Shown here: piece after piece, positions 36,275 through 44,755 of the stretch
How positions within the stretch are numbered: the first letter of the stretch is position 1
Layout: each line of letters begins with the position of its first letter
From: Natronogracilivirga saccharolytica
GTDB taxonomy: Bacteria > Bacteroidota > Rhodothermia > Balneolales > Natronogracilivirgulaceae
Direction: 5' to 3'
DNA: 64,000 bases
NCBI RefSeq assembly: GCF_017921895.1
Contig: NZ_JAFIDN010000007.1
Location: 124,001-188,000 of the forward strand
Notes under the pieces: model-generated
Told to the model about the DNA's origin: nothing
Seen by the model: only the letters and a program-made list of their open reading frames with translations
Databases searched by the model: none
Position numbers and translations under genes: made by a program

Positions 36275-36925
36275 ATGATAAATAAACTGGGTTATTCGGT
36301 TGTGTTCGCAGTGGTGTTGCTTACTGCGTGGATGGTGTCATCATGCGCGTTTCCGGAGGCGGACCGGGAGGAGGTGCCGGAGGTGCTTCAGGAAGGCGTC
36401 GCCAGCTGGTACGGCCCTGGTTTTCATGGAAGGCGTACTTCAAACGGTGAAATTTATAATGAAAACGATACTACAGCCGCCCATCGCACCCTTCCGTTTG
36501 ACACGGTAGTCCGGGTAGTAAATACGGAAAATGAAAAATCGGTAAAGGTCCGAATCAACGACCGCGGCCCATATGTCGGCGACCGGATCATCGACCTTTC
36601 CCGGGCTGCTGCACAGGAAATAGATATGCTTGATTCGGGTACGGCCAGAGTCAGACTGGAGCTGGTAGAAGCAGGCGGCGACATTCCGGATGACCTGGAG
36701 CAGGAGTTGTTCACCATTCAGCTGGCGGAATACAGCGGTCCGATGTACGCCGAGCGTTTTGCAGAAGATGTCGGCGGTGAAGCGCGGGTCGAGTACGTTG
36801 ATATGTTTCAGCGCGGCAGGTACATGGTCTATCACGGCACCTATTACAGCATTCAAAGTGCCAGGGAAGACCTCGCATTGCTCCGGGAGCAGGGATACGA
36901 CGGGCTGGTCAAGCAGATCAACTAG
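36275..36925 (+). CDS. rlpA: RlpA-like septal ring lytic transglycosylase with SPOR domain
   Basis: An exported lipoprotein (lipobox VSSC at Cys24) with a double-psi beta-barrel (ASWYGPGFHGRRTSNGEIYN ... RINDRGPYVGDRIIDLS, the conserved RlpA core with the Asp of NDRGP) and a C-terminal SPOR domain (about 145-216, FTIQLAEYSG). RlpA cuts denuded peptidoglycan at the division septum, and the SPOR domain targets it there. The 216-residue length fits the short form. Its last 8 bases overlap the 3' end of the convergent acyl-CoA ligase gene. Confidence 0.9.
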   Translation: MINKLGYSVVFAVVLLTAWMVSSCAFPEADREEVPEVLQEGVASWYGPGFHGRRTSNGEIYNENDTTAAHRTLPFDTVVRVVNTENEKSVKVRINDRGPYVGDRIIDLSRAAAQEIDMLDSGTARVRLELVEAGGDIPDDLEQELFTIQLAEYSGPMYAERFAEDVGGEARVEYVDMFQRGRYMVYHGTYYSIQSAREDLALLREQGYDGLVKQIN

Positions 36926-38996
36926 ACCGGAGTGCCCCTCTGATGTCAATGGCGTAAGTTCCCTTGCCTTGCTCTAAAACATAGAGCGGATTCATCTCCA
37001 TCTCCTGAATTTCCGGATGACCGGCTGCCAGGTTCCCCATTTTGATCAGAATATCCACCACGGCATCCATGTCCGCCGGAGGAAGATTTCTCCAGCCTTT
37101 CAGCTTTCTTCCGGCTATGGTAGAAGCGATCAGACGCCGGGCTTCACCTTCGTTCAGAGGTGCAATTGCTGTTTCAATATCCTTGTACAGCTCAACTTCA
37201 GTACCGCCGGTCCCGAAAACAATCAGCGGACCAAATTGCGGATCCTGCTTGATGCCGATAATCACTTCCTGTCCGCCTGTCAGCATCTTCTGAATTAGAA
37301 CACCCTGCAATTCCGCACCGGCATCCGAAGCTGCTGCGGTTATCTCATTCCAGGCATTACGGACATCATCTTCATTATTCAGCCCCATTTTAATCCCGCC
37401 GACATCCGATTTATGCGTGAACTTTTCCGAAATCATTTTCATGACAACCGGATAACCGATTTTCTCTGAGAGGCCGACTGCCTCGTCAGCATCAGACGCT
37501 TTGTCCTGTTCGGGAAGCGGAATATCGTAGGCTCCGGCCAGAGCCTCCCACTGTTGCGATGCGGCAAGTTCGTCTGCGCCGGAGGGCTTTTGAGGTGTTT
37601 CCGTCATATCATCAAAGGCAGTTACCTGCTCTTCATTAATGAGGTCCAGCCAATCCTTCCGCTCAACCATGTACTGCAGAATGGCAGCTGTTCTTTCAGG
37701 GAACGGCACATTCGGAATACGCCGCTTGTTCAGAATTTCCAGCGCCTCTTTGGATGATTCCTTGCCCATAATGGAAGTGAGTACCGGCTTCCGGTGCAGT
37801 TTCGATGTTTCAGCAACCACTTCCGCCAGTCCGGACGGAAGAAACCAGTCCTGCGGGACCTGGATGACCACAACGGCATCGACCGTTTCGTCAGCAAGCA
37901 GGGCATCAAGGGCAAGCCCGTACACAGCCGGACCCGATCCTGCCAGAACATCCACCGGATTGTTGACACTTGCAGCCGCAGGCAGCCTCGTCTTCAGAAA
38001 GGATTTCGTCTCCTCCGTCAGCGGTGCAATCTCCATCCCGTTCTTTTCGATGGCGTCCACAGTCAGAATGGCGAGCCCGCCCGCGTTGGTAAGTACGGCC
38101 ACCCGGTTGCCTTTCGGCAGCGGCTGCCAGGCAAGAGCACGGGCCGAATCAAACATCACCTCCATGTTTTCTGCCTTCAGGATACCCGCTTTGCGGAATG
38201 CCGCGTTGTAGGCATCATTGCTTCCGGACAAAGCGCCGGTATGCGATGACACGGCAAGTGCACCCTTGTCGCTTTGTCCGCCCTTCAGAATCATGAACGG
38301 TTTGCTGAGTGAAATTTCGGTGGCTTTTTGCAGGAACTTACGTCCGTCCGTGATCCCTTCGGCGTAAGCGGTGATAACTTTTGTTTCCCGGTGCTGACCG
38401 ATCTCATCAATCATGTCGGTTTCGGTGATGTCCATCTGGTTGCCCAGACTTGCCATTCGTGAAAACCCGATCCCGGATCCGGCTGCCCAGTCTATCACGG
38501 CAACCACAAGAGCCCCGGATTGCGAAATGAATCCGATTTCCCCTTTTTCGGGCATGCCGATGATGAAGGTGGTGTTGAGCGGAGTGTGCGTATCGATCAC
38601 ACCGATACAGTTCGGCCCGATAACGCGGACGCCCAGCCTTTGTGCCGTCTCTTTCAGCTTTTCTTCCAGCATCCGGCCCTGTTCACCCGTCTCACTGAAA
38701 CCGCCGCTCATGACGATGATATTCCGGATACCTTTTTCCCCGCACTTCTCCACTACACCGGGAACCGCCTTTGCCGGAATGATAACCAGTGCCAGATCAA
38801 TGTCATCCGGCAGATCTTCGATGGATACGTGACAGGTCACTCCAAGAATCTCATTGTACGATTTGCTCACCGGGTGAATCGATCCCGGAAACTCGAATCG
38901 CAAAAGATTATTGATAACATCGTATCCAAGTTTGTTGGGATCTCCTGATGCACCAATGACGGCAATTTTCTGAGGCGTAAAGAACTTTTTCAGCAT
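36918..38996 (-). CDS. ADP-forming acetyl-/acyl-CoA synthetase (fused alpha-beta subunits)
   Basis: Converts an acyl-CoA plus ADP and phosphate to the free acid, CoA and ATP, conserving energy. The alpha part (1-460) has a CoA-binding domain (KIAVIGASGDPNKLGYDVI), the succinyl-CoA synthetase-like domain with GPNCIGVIDT, and the phosphohistidine loop SSHTGALSGSN (His252). The beta part (about 485-692) is an ATP-grasp domain (EKIGYPVVMKMISEKFTHKSDVGGI...EMEMNPLYV). A single 692-residue chain is the usual fused form. It lies near the amino-acid/CoA operon at 40.6-46.4 kb on the same strand and could turn its acetyl-CoA or acyl-CoA into ATP, but the M48 gene separates them, so joint regulation is not shown. 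Confidence 0.9.
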   Translation of the reverse strand: MLKKFFTPQKIAVIGASGDPNKLGYDVINNLLRFEFPGSIHPVSKSYNEILGVTCHVSIEDLPDDIDLALVIIPAKAVPGVVEKCGEKGIRNIIVMSGGFSETGEQGRMLEEKLKETAQRLGVRVIGPNCIGVIDTHTPLNTTFIIGMPEKGEIGFISQSGALVVAVIDWAAGSGIGFSRMASLGNQMDITETDMIDEIGQHRETKVITAYAEGITDGRKFLQKATEISLSKPFMILKGGQSDKGALAVSSHTGALSGSNDAYNAAFRKAGILKAENMEVMFDSARALAWQPLPKGNRVAVLTNAGGLAILTVDAIEKNGMEIAPLTEETKSFLKTRLPAAASVNNPVDVLAGSGPAVYGLALDALLADETVDAVVVIQVPQDWFLPSGLAEVVAETSKLHRKPVLTSIMGKESSKEALEILNKRRIPNVPFPERTAAILQYMVERKDWLDLINEEQVTAFDDMTETPQKPSGADELAASQQWEALAGAYDIPLPEQDKASDADEAVGLSEKIGYPVVMKMISEKFTHKSDVGGIKMGLNNEDDVRNAWNEITAAASDAGAELQGVLIQKMLTGGQEVIIGIKQDPQFGPLIVFGTGGTEVELYKDIETAIAPLNEGEARRLIASTIAGRKLKGWRNLPPADMDAVVDILIKMGNLAAGHPEIQEMEMNPLYVLEQGKGTYAIDIRGALRSS

Positions 38997-39146
38997 GATG
39001 ACTTTAGTTGGATGACATGGTGAAGAATAATTGCGTCTGACTCCGGCCTGGAATCGGCAAAGCTGTTAAATTATATGAATCATCAACTTCCGGCAAGATT
39101 TCAGAAAGCGTATATTATGGTAAACCATAACGACAGGCAACTCCCT

Positions 39147-40637
39147 ATGATCCGAATAATACGAAATTCCATAGTTTTTTTGACTATTATCCTGCTCGCA
39201 GGCGGGTGTACTATTCAGCGAAATCCGGTTTCCGGAAATAAACGGCTCATGGCCTACTCCTGGAATCAGGAAGTACAGATCGGACAGGAAGTCGACAAGG
39301 AGTTTACTGCCCAGTACGGGTTGTTCGATGACCACAATACAACCGAATTTGTGGACAAACTCGGTCACAAACTGCTTGAAGTCAGCCACATGAGACGAGA
39401 GGACACCGACCGGCAGTTTCGCGAAACCGAGTTCTATTTCCGGGTTCTGGACAGTCCTGTCGTTAACGCATTTGCCCTGCCCGGCGGATATGTCTATGTA
39501 ACCAGGGGGTTGCTGGCACATCTCAACAATGAAGCGCAGCTGGCCGTGGTCGTCGGTCACGAAATCGGCCACGTTGCCGCCCGGCATGCCTCTCAAAGGG
39601 CGATGCGGCAGTCGCTGGGACAAATTGCCATCATTGGCGGGGCCGTACTTGGTCAGGAATTTCTGGGACTGCCCGGCGAAAGTATTCTCAACATGAGCAG
39701 CCAGGCCGCACAGCTTATTTTTCTCAGTTACGGTCGGGATGCCGAGCGGGAATCCGACCGGCTTGGAGTGGAGTACGCAGCCAAGGCAGGGTATGCCGCC
39801 GGTGAGGGCGCCGCATTTTTTACAAGCCTGAAACGTATTTCCGAAGAAGCCGGACACTCCATTCCTTCTTTCCTTTCAAGTCACCCCGATCCCGGCGAAA
39901 GGGAGAAAACGATTCCGGAGCTTGCCCGTGAATGGGCTGAAAAAGGGTATGAACAAACCGAAAAAAATGAAGAGCAATACATGGAACTGCTTGACGGAAT
40001 GATTTTCGGTGAAAACCCGCGGGAAGGATTTTTGGACAATGACCGGTTCGTCCATCCGGAGCTGGCTTTTCAGTTTTCCGTTCCCGACAGATGGCGGCTT
40101 ATCAATGAGCGACAGCAGGTAATCCTGGTCAGTTCATCCGAAAACGCGGTGATGATATTCCGGATTGACGGAGAGTCGGAATCTGCGCGGGAGTCGGTGG
40201 AAGGTGTCACGGCGCAGGAGGGGATCTCTGTGAACAGCAGCTCGGAAACCCGTAGCAGCGGACGATATACAGCCTATAAGGCAGATGCAACCATTGAGCA
40301 GGATCAGGAGGATTTACGTGCATTGATCTGGGCAGTTGAATATGACGACCGTATTTACCGCTTTATCAACTACACACCGGTGGGCTCCTTTGAGGAGTAC
40401 GAATCTGCTTTTACAGCAGTTCCTGAATCATTTGATGAACTGACGGACCGGGATATACTCGATGTCCGCCCGGTTACACTGCAAGTCAGTCGCGCCGACA
40501 GGGACGGCCGGTTTGAGGACTTCCTGCCGGACGAGCTGCCGATGAATATTTCCGCCGAGCAGGTAGCAATCATCAACCAGGCAGAGCTGGATGAGCAAAT
40601 CGAATCGGGCAGATTCCTTAAAATTCCTGTCCAGTAG
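39147..40637 (+). CDS. M48-family metalloprotease lipoprotein (BepA/LoiP-like)
   Basis: A periplasmic or outer-membrane zinc protease. From the ATG at 39147 the signal peptide has a lipobox LAGGC (Cys21), and the zinc site HEIGH (138-142) is followed by RDAERESDRLGVEYAAKAGY, supplying the third ligand Glu. After the protease domain (to about 270) there is a 220-residue C-terminal region with strands such as FQFSVPDRWRLI, of unknown fold. Upstream in-frame ATGs at 39075 and 39117 exist, but only the one at 39147 opens a proper signal peptide. The 3' end overlaps the convergent thiolase gene by 20 bases. Confidence 0.88.
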   Translation: MIRIIRNSIVFLTIILLAGGCTIQRNPVSGNKRLMAYSWNQEVQIGQEVDKEFTAQYGLFDDHNTTEFVDKLGHKLLEVSHMRREDTDRQFRETEFYFRVLDSPVVNAFALPGGYVYVTRGLLAHLNNEAQLAVVVGHEIGHVAARHASQRAMRQSLGQIAIIGGAVLGQEFLGLPGESILNMSSQAAQLIFLSYGRDAERESDRLGVEYAAKAGYAAGEGAAFFTSLKRISEEAGHSIPSFLSSHPDPGEREKTIPELAREWAEKGYEQTEKNEEQYMELLDGMIFGENPREGFLDNDRFVHPELAFQFSVPDRWRLINERQQVILVSSSENAVMIFRIDGESESARESVEGVTAQEGISVNSSSETRSSGRYTAYKADATIEQDQEDLRALIWAVEYDDRIYRFINYTPVGSFEEYESAFTAVPESFDELTDRDILDVRPVTLQVSRADRDGRFEDFLPDELPMNISAEQVAIINQAELDEQIESGRFLKIPVQ

Positions 40638-41835
40638 CTTTCCCGATTGCCATGCTGATTCCCTGACCGACTCCTATGCACATGGTGCACAGTGCGTTTC
40701 GTGCATCTCCGGTCTGAAGCTGATGGAAGGCGGTGGTGATCAGCCTGGCACCGCTCATGCCTAACGGATGTCCGAGCGCGATCGCCCCGCCGCGGGGATT
40801 AATGCGCTCATCATTGTCAGAAAGCCCCATGGCCCTCGTACAGCCCAGAGCCTGCGCCGCAAAAGCTTCATTCAGTTCAATAATATCAAACCGGGCCAGG
40901 TTCATATCCAGCCTCCTGCACAACTTTTCTGTGGCAGGTACCGGCCCCATTCCCATAATGCGCGGCAGCACGCCCGCCGTGGCCATACCTGCAATGCGGG
41001 CGACAGGTTTCAGGCCGTATTTCCGGACAGCGTTTTCCGACGCAACAAGCAGCGCGGCGGCACCGTCATTCACACCCGATGCGTTGGCAGCCGTTATGGT
41101 CCCGTTTTTATGAACCACCGGTTTGAGCGATGCCAGCTTTTCCGGAGAAGACAACCGCGGATGCTCGTCCCTGCTTACGGTCACCGGGTCACCCTTGCGC
41201 CGGGGGATGATCACCGGCACAATTTCATCGGCCAGAAGGCCGTCATTTTGTGCTTCGGCCGTTTTTACCTGGCTCCAGTGGGCAAAAGCATCCTGATCCT
41301 CCCGGCTGATGCCATGCTCATCCGCGATATTTTCAGCTGTTTCCATCATCGACTCAGTCCCGTACAGCTCCTGCATCTTTTTGTTTACAAAGCGCCATCC
41401 GATCGTGGTATCCTGCATGCTCATTGAGCGTGAAAACGCAGTTTCTGCTTTGCCGACGACAAATGGCGACCGGGACATGCTTTCCACACCGCCTGCCACA
41501 ACGAGGTCCGCCTCCCCGCATCTGACCACCCGTGCCGCTGCGCCGACAGCCTCCATTCCGGATCCGCAAAGACGGTTGACTGTGACTCCGGAGACGGTTT
41601 CCGGCAGGCCTGCGAGCAGCAGCGCCATCCTGGCTACATTCCGGTTGTCCTCACCGGCCTGATTGGCACAGCCCATAATCACATCACTGATATCATGCGG
41701 GTCAATTCCCGGGTTGCGGTCCATGATGGCCCTGATGGGTATGGCGGCCAGGTCATCGGCCCGGACAGAGGACAGGCTGCCGCCGTATTTGCCGACGGGT
41801 GTCCGGATGGCATCACAAATATACGCTTCGCTCAT
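40618..41835 (-). CDS. Acyl-CoA thiolase, PcaF/3-oxoadipyl-CoA thiolase type
   Basis: Cleaves a 3-oxoacyl-CoA with CoA to acetyl-CoA plus a shortened acyl-CoA. The 405-residue chain carries the catalytic Cys90 (NRLCGSG), His356 (GGAIALGHPLGMSGAR) and Cys386 (CTMCIGVGQG), a complete degradative thiolase. The pattern INPRGGAIALGHPLG is common in the PcaF branch. It is the last gene of the five-gene operon kamA-like / CoA-transferase A / B / aminotransferase / thiolase, 52 bases after the aminotransferase. By context the substrate would be the CoA ester of the beta-keto acid made upstream. Confidence 0.9.
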   Translation of the reverse strand: MSEAYICDAIRTPVGKYGGSLSSVRADDLAAIPIRAIMDRNPGIDPHDISDVIMGCANQAGEDNRNVARMALLLAGLPETVSGVTVNRLCGSGMEAVGAAARVVRCGEADLVVAGGVESMSRSPFVVGKAETAFSRSMSMQDTTIGWRFVNKKMQELYGTESMMETAENIADEHGISREDQDAFAHWSQVKTAEAQNDGLLADEIVPVIIPRRKGDPVTVSRDEHPRLSSPEKLASLKPVVHKNGTITAANASGVNDGAAALLVASENAVRKYGLKPVARIAGMATAGVLPRIMGMGPVPATEKLCRRLDMNLARFDIIELNEAFAAQALGCTRAMGLSDNDERINPRGGAIALGHPLGMSGARLITTAFHQLQTGDARNALCTMCIGVGQGISMAIGKATGQEF

Positions 41836-41887
41836 ATCTTATACGTTTGGGATTCGGCAGAATTGGTGCGGGATGCTCCCGTTCCGG

Positions 41888-43267
41888 TTATGCATGCTTC
41901 GGTGCAGCTTGTTTGTCATGCAACTTGTCCAGCCCCGGTTTGATGTGCCGGAAACCGTTGAGCATGGCTTCGGACAGCCGCACGATCTCATCCTCTGTAA
42001 TGGCGGTGGAAAGCATGCAGGTACAGGTGTTGATCATCATGATCTGCTCCTGCATATACAGATAATCCAGTAGCTCCTTGATCAGCGCTGTCTCTTCAGC
42101 CGGCTGATAGGCCTCACGGTAGGACTCCGGCGAACTTTCTTTCAGGTGGATGCGGAACATCGATCCCGCACCGGTCACTGAAACCGGTACGTCAGCCACA
42201 GAAACAGCCTCGTTGATTTGACCGACAGCCATTCCGGCCAGGTCGTTGATCCGCTCTACCGCTTTCTCATCGAACAAGCTCATGGCGGCATAGCCTGCCG
42301 TCATCGTAACAGGATTTGCCGAAAATGTTCCGGAATGCGGGAACAAAAGCCTGGACTCACGCGGATCAAGTACACGCATGACATCCGAGCGGCCGGCTAC
42401 GGCTCCGACCGGAAATCCGCCGCCTATGATTTTTCCGGTTGCGGTCAGATCCGGTTTGTCAGGATAGTCTGCCTGGGCCCCGCCATAATTCACGCGCAGG
42501 GTCACAACCTCATCGAAAGCCAGCAAAGCGCCGTTTTCACGAGTCCAGTCGTACAAACCGGCAATAAATTTCTGCGTGCCGGGGAACAGCCCGACCCTGT
42601 GCGGAACCGGATCAACAAGCACACAGGCAATGTCACCGGCATGATTGTCCAGAATGGCGAGAGTCCTTTCCAGGTCGTTGTAGGGATACACGACAACATT
42701 GTCCAGCACGGATTGCGGCGTGGCATTGGCCACCGGAACAGAGTTGGGCTGGTCCGGATCTCCCCAGTTGGACGGATTGGATGTCTGACTGACCTCGGCA
42801 TAGTCGTAGCTGCCATGATAAGCGCCTTCGGCTTTTGCGATTTTTTCCCTGCCGGTATAAGCGCGGGCCGCTTTGATCAGGGTCATGACCGCTTCCGTTC
42901 CGGAGTTCACAAACCGTATTTTTTCAAATGACGGTATGCGCTTGTTGAGCAGCTGGGCAAAGGCTATCTCCGGCGTTGTTGCCATCGTGTAGGCCGTTCC
43001 TCTCTGAAGCTGTTCCGTAACAGCCTTGTTGATTTCCGGATGGGCATGACCGTGAATCAGAGAGGCCATGTTGTTTGCAAAATCGATGCGGGACACACCT
43101 TCGATGTCGGTCACATAGCAGCCGGATGCGCTGGCAGCATAATAGGGGTGAGGCCGGCGAAAAACGGTATTGCGGCTTACACCGCCGGCGATGACATCGC
43201 AGGCTTCCTTGTATATGCGATCTCCGGATCGTTTTTCCTTGTCTGACCGGCTGGATGGGGTTTCCAT
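41888..43267 (-). CDS. Class III PLP aminotransferase (HemL/beta-amino-acid type)
   Basis: A fold-type I aminotransferase of 459 residues. The PLP lysine is Lys279 (DLTATGKIIGGGFPVG), the PLP-ring Asp is in LLAFDEVVT (Asp252), and NSGTEAVMTL is the phosphate-binding loop. The sequence is closest in style to glutamate-1-semialdehyde aminomutase and beta-phenylalanine aminotransferases, which act on amino groups that are not in the alpha position. In this operon it would take a beta-amino acid (product of the KamA-like enzyme) and give a beta-keto acid. It is 94 bases after CoA-transferase B and 52 bases before the thiolase. A HemL role is less likely because of the context. Confidence 0.88.
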   Translation of the reverse strand: METPSSRSDKEKRSGDRIYKEACDVIAGGVSRNTVFRRPHPYYAASASGCYVTDIEGVSRIDFANNMASLIHGHAHPEINKAVTEQLQRGTAYTMATTPEIAFAQLLNKRIPSFEKIRFVNSGTEAVMTLIKAARAYTGREKIAKAEGAYHGSYDYAEVSQTSNPSNWGDPDQPNSVPVANATPQSVLDNVVVYPYNDLERTLAILDNHAGDIACVLVDPVPHRVGLFPGTQKFIAGLYDWTRENGALLAFDEVVTLRVNYGGAQADYPDKPDLTATGKIIGGGFPVGAVAGRSDVMRVLDPRESRLLFPHSGTFSANPVTMTAGYAAMSLFDEKAVERINDLAGMAVGQINEAVSVADVPVSVTGAGSMFRIHLKESSPESYREAYQPAEETALIKELLDYLYMQEQIMMINTCTCMLSTAITEDEIVRLSEAMLNGFRHIKPGLDKLHDKQAAPKHA

Positions 43268-43361
43268 AATGAGTACACTGAGATGATATTCAGTGAGAGG
43301 TTGGTTTCGGGTGGTATTATATACGAGTTTCGGATTTCATGTATGTTATCGGCAGATGCTG

Positions 43362-44045
43362 TCAGCGGTGAAGCCTGGCACCGGTTTGCTGCTGAAGATA
43401 ATCAAATGTGATTTCGGGATGCATTTCCCGCACAAACAGTCCGTCAGCGGTCACATCGATGATGGCAAGATCGGTGTAGATCCGGTCAACCACTGCTTTT
43501 CCTGTAAGCGGATAGGTGCATGATGACACGATTTTCGGGTCGCCGGACTTGGTGTTGTGCCGGCTGATTACGTAGATGGTTTTGGTGCCGGCCACCAGGT
43601 CCATCGCACCGCCAACCGCCGGAATGGCACCCGGTTCGCCGGTCGACCAGTTGGCAAGATCGCCTTCTTCGGAAATTTGCAGGGCACCAAGCACGCATAT
43701 ATCAATATGCCTTCCGCGGATCATGGTGAAACTGTCGGCATGATGGAAATAGCAGGCACCGGGAATGGCTGTGACGCATTTTTTCCCGGCGTTGATCAGC
43801 TCCGGATCTTCTTTGCCGGGTTCAGGAACCGGACCCATGCCCAGTAAACCGTTCTCCGTATGGTAAATAACTTCCCTGTTCTCCGGGACATAATCTGCGA
43901 CCAGTTCCGGCATTCCTATTCCCAGATTGACATAGGATCCGTCCGGGATATCCAGCGCGACTTTTTGTGCCATGGCCGGCACGTCCCATCGGGATGGTGT
44001 GCGGCTTGTTTTTTCTTTCATTGATGTACTTCCGGAGCTTACCAT
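43362..44045 (-). CDS. 3-Oxoacid CoA-transferase subunit B (PcaJ/ScoB-like)
   Basis: The catalytic subunit of a 3-oxoacid (3-oxoadipate/acetoacetate) CoA-transferase. Glu64 in HTENGLLGMGP is the residue that forms the glutamyl-CoA intermediate. Other family stretches are YVNLGIGMPELVADYVPE, YFHHADSFTMIRG and VVDRIYTDLAVI. The 227-residue length is normal. The start overlaps the end of subunit A by 7 bases, so they are co-translated. Of the two main types (acetoacetate-specific and PcaIJ-type) the strings read closer to PcaJ; this was judged by eye only. The complex would move CoA from succinyl-CoA or acetyl-CoA onto a beta-keto acid. Confidence 0.9.
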   Translation of the reverse strand: MVSSGSTSMKEKTSRTPSRWDVPAMAQKVALDIPDGSYVNLGIGMPELVADYVPENREVIYHTENGLLGMGPVPEPGKEDPELINAGKKCVTAIPGACYFHHADSFTMIRGRHIDICVLGALQISEEGDLANWSTGEPGAIPAVGGAMDLVAGTKTIYVISRHNTKSGDPKIVSSCTYPLTGKAVVDRIYTDLAIIDVTADGLFVREMHPEITFDYLQQQTGARLHR

Positions 44046-44755
44046 GGATATCTCCTGTCTTCGGCTACAAGTTTGGATTCATCGGCCGGATCGGCAACTT
44101 CCACCACGCTGTCAACAAAAATGCCGGGGGTGACAACGGTTTCAGGGTCAATATCACCCGCCTGAACGATGTTCCGGCTTTGAACTATGGATGTTTCAGC
44201 AGCGGTGCACATGACCGGCCCGAAATTTCTTGCTGTTTTGTTGTAAAGAAGGTTCCCGTAGCGGTCGGCAGTCTGGCATTTGACAAGTGCGTAATCGGCA
44301 CTCAGGGCATATTCCATAACATATTTCTGCCCGTCGAATACCCGCTCTTCTTTGCCTTCACCCAAAGGTGTATCCACGGATGCAGGGGTGTAAAAGGCGG
44401 GGATGCCCGCGCCACCGGCCCTGATCCTCTCGGCCAGTGTGCCCTGAGGGACAAGCTCCAGTTCTATTTCCCCGTTTTTGTAGAGCTCGGGAAATACCCG
44501 TGAATTGGCTGTCCGTGGAAAGGAGCAGATCATTTTGGCAACCTGACGGTTTTCAATCAGGGCTGCGAGTCCGACATGGCCGCTGCCGGTGTTGTTGCTG
44601 ATTACAGTGAGGTCCCGGGCACCGTGGTCAATAAGGGCGTGTATCAGTTCAATGGGACTGCCGGCCTCACCAAAGCCGCTGATCATTACCACAGAACCGT
44701 CTTTTACTGTGCTGACTGCTTCAGCCGGGGTAGAGACAATTTTATTGATCATCAA
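44039..44755 (-). CDS. 3-Oxoacid CoA-transferase subunit A (PcaI/ScoA-like)
   Basis: Partner of subunit B. Typical sequence: MISGFGEAGSPIELIHALID, LTVISNNTGSG, ELELVPQGTLAERIRAGGAG (the conserved start of the active-site cleft) and NKTARNFGPVM, with VVTPGIFVDSVVEV near the end. 238 residues is standard. Its ATG overlaps the stop codon of the KamA-like gene (ATGA, 44752-44755), coupling it to the first enzyme of the pathway. The strings SNNTGSG and RYGNLLYNKTARNFGP match the PcaI pattern I remember. Confidence 0.9.
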   Translation of the reverse strand: MMINKIVSTPAEAVSTVKDGSVVMISGFGEAGSPIELIHALIDHGARDLTVISNNTGSGHVGLAALIENRQVAKMICSFPRTANSRVFPELYKNGEIELELVPQGTLAERIRAGGAGIPAFYTPASVDTPLGEGKEERVFDGQKYVMEYALSADYALVKCQTADRYGNLLYNKTARNFGPVMCTAAETSIVQSRNIVQAGDIDPETVVTPGIFVDSVVEVADPADESKLVAEDRRYPW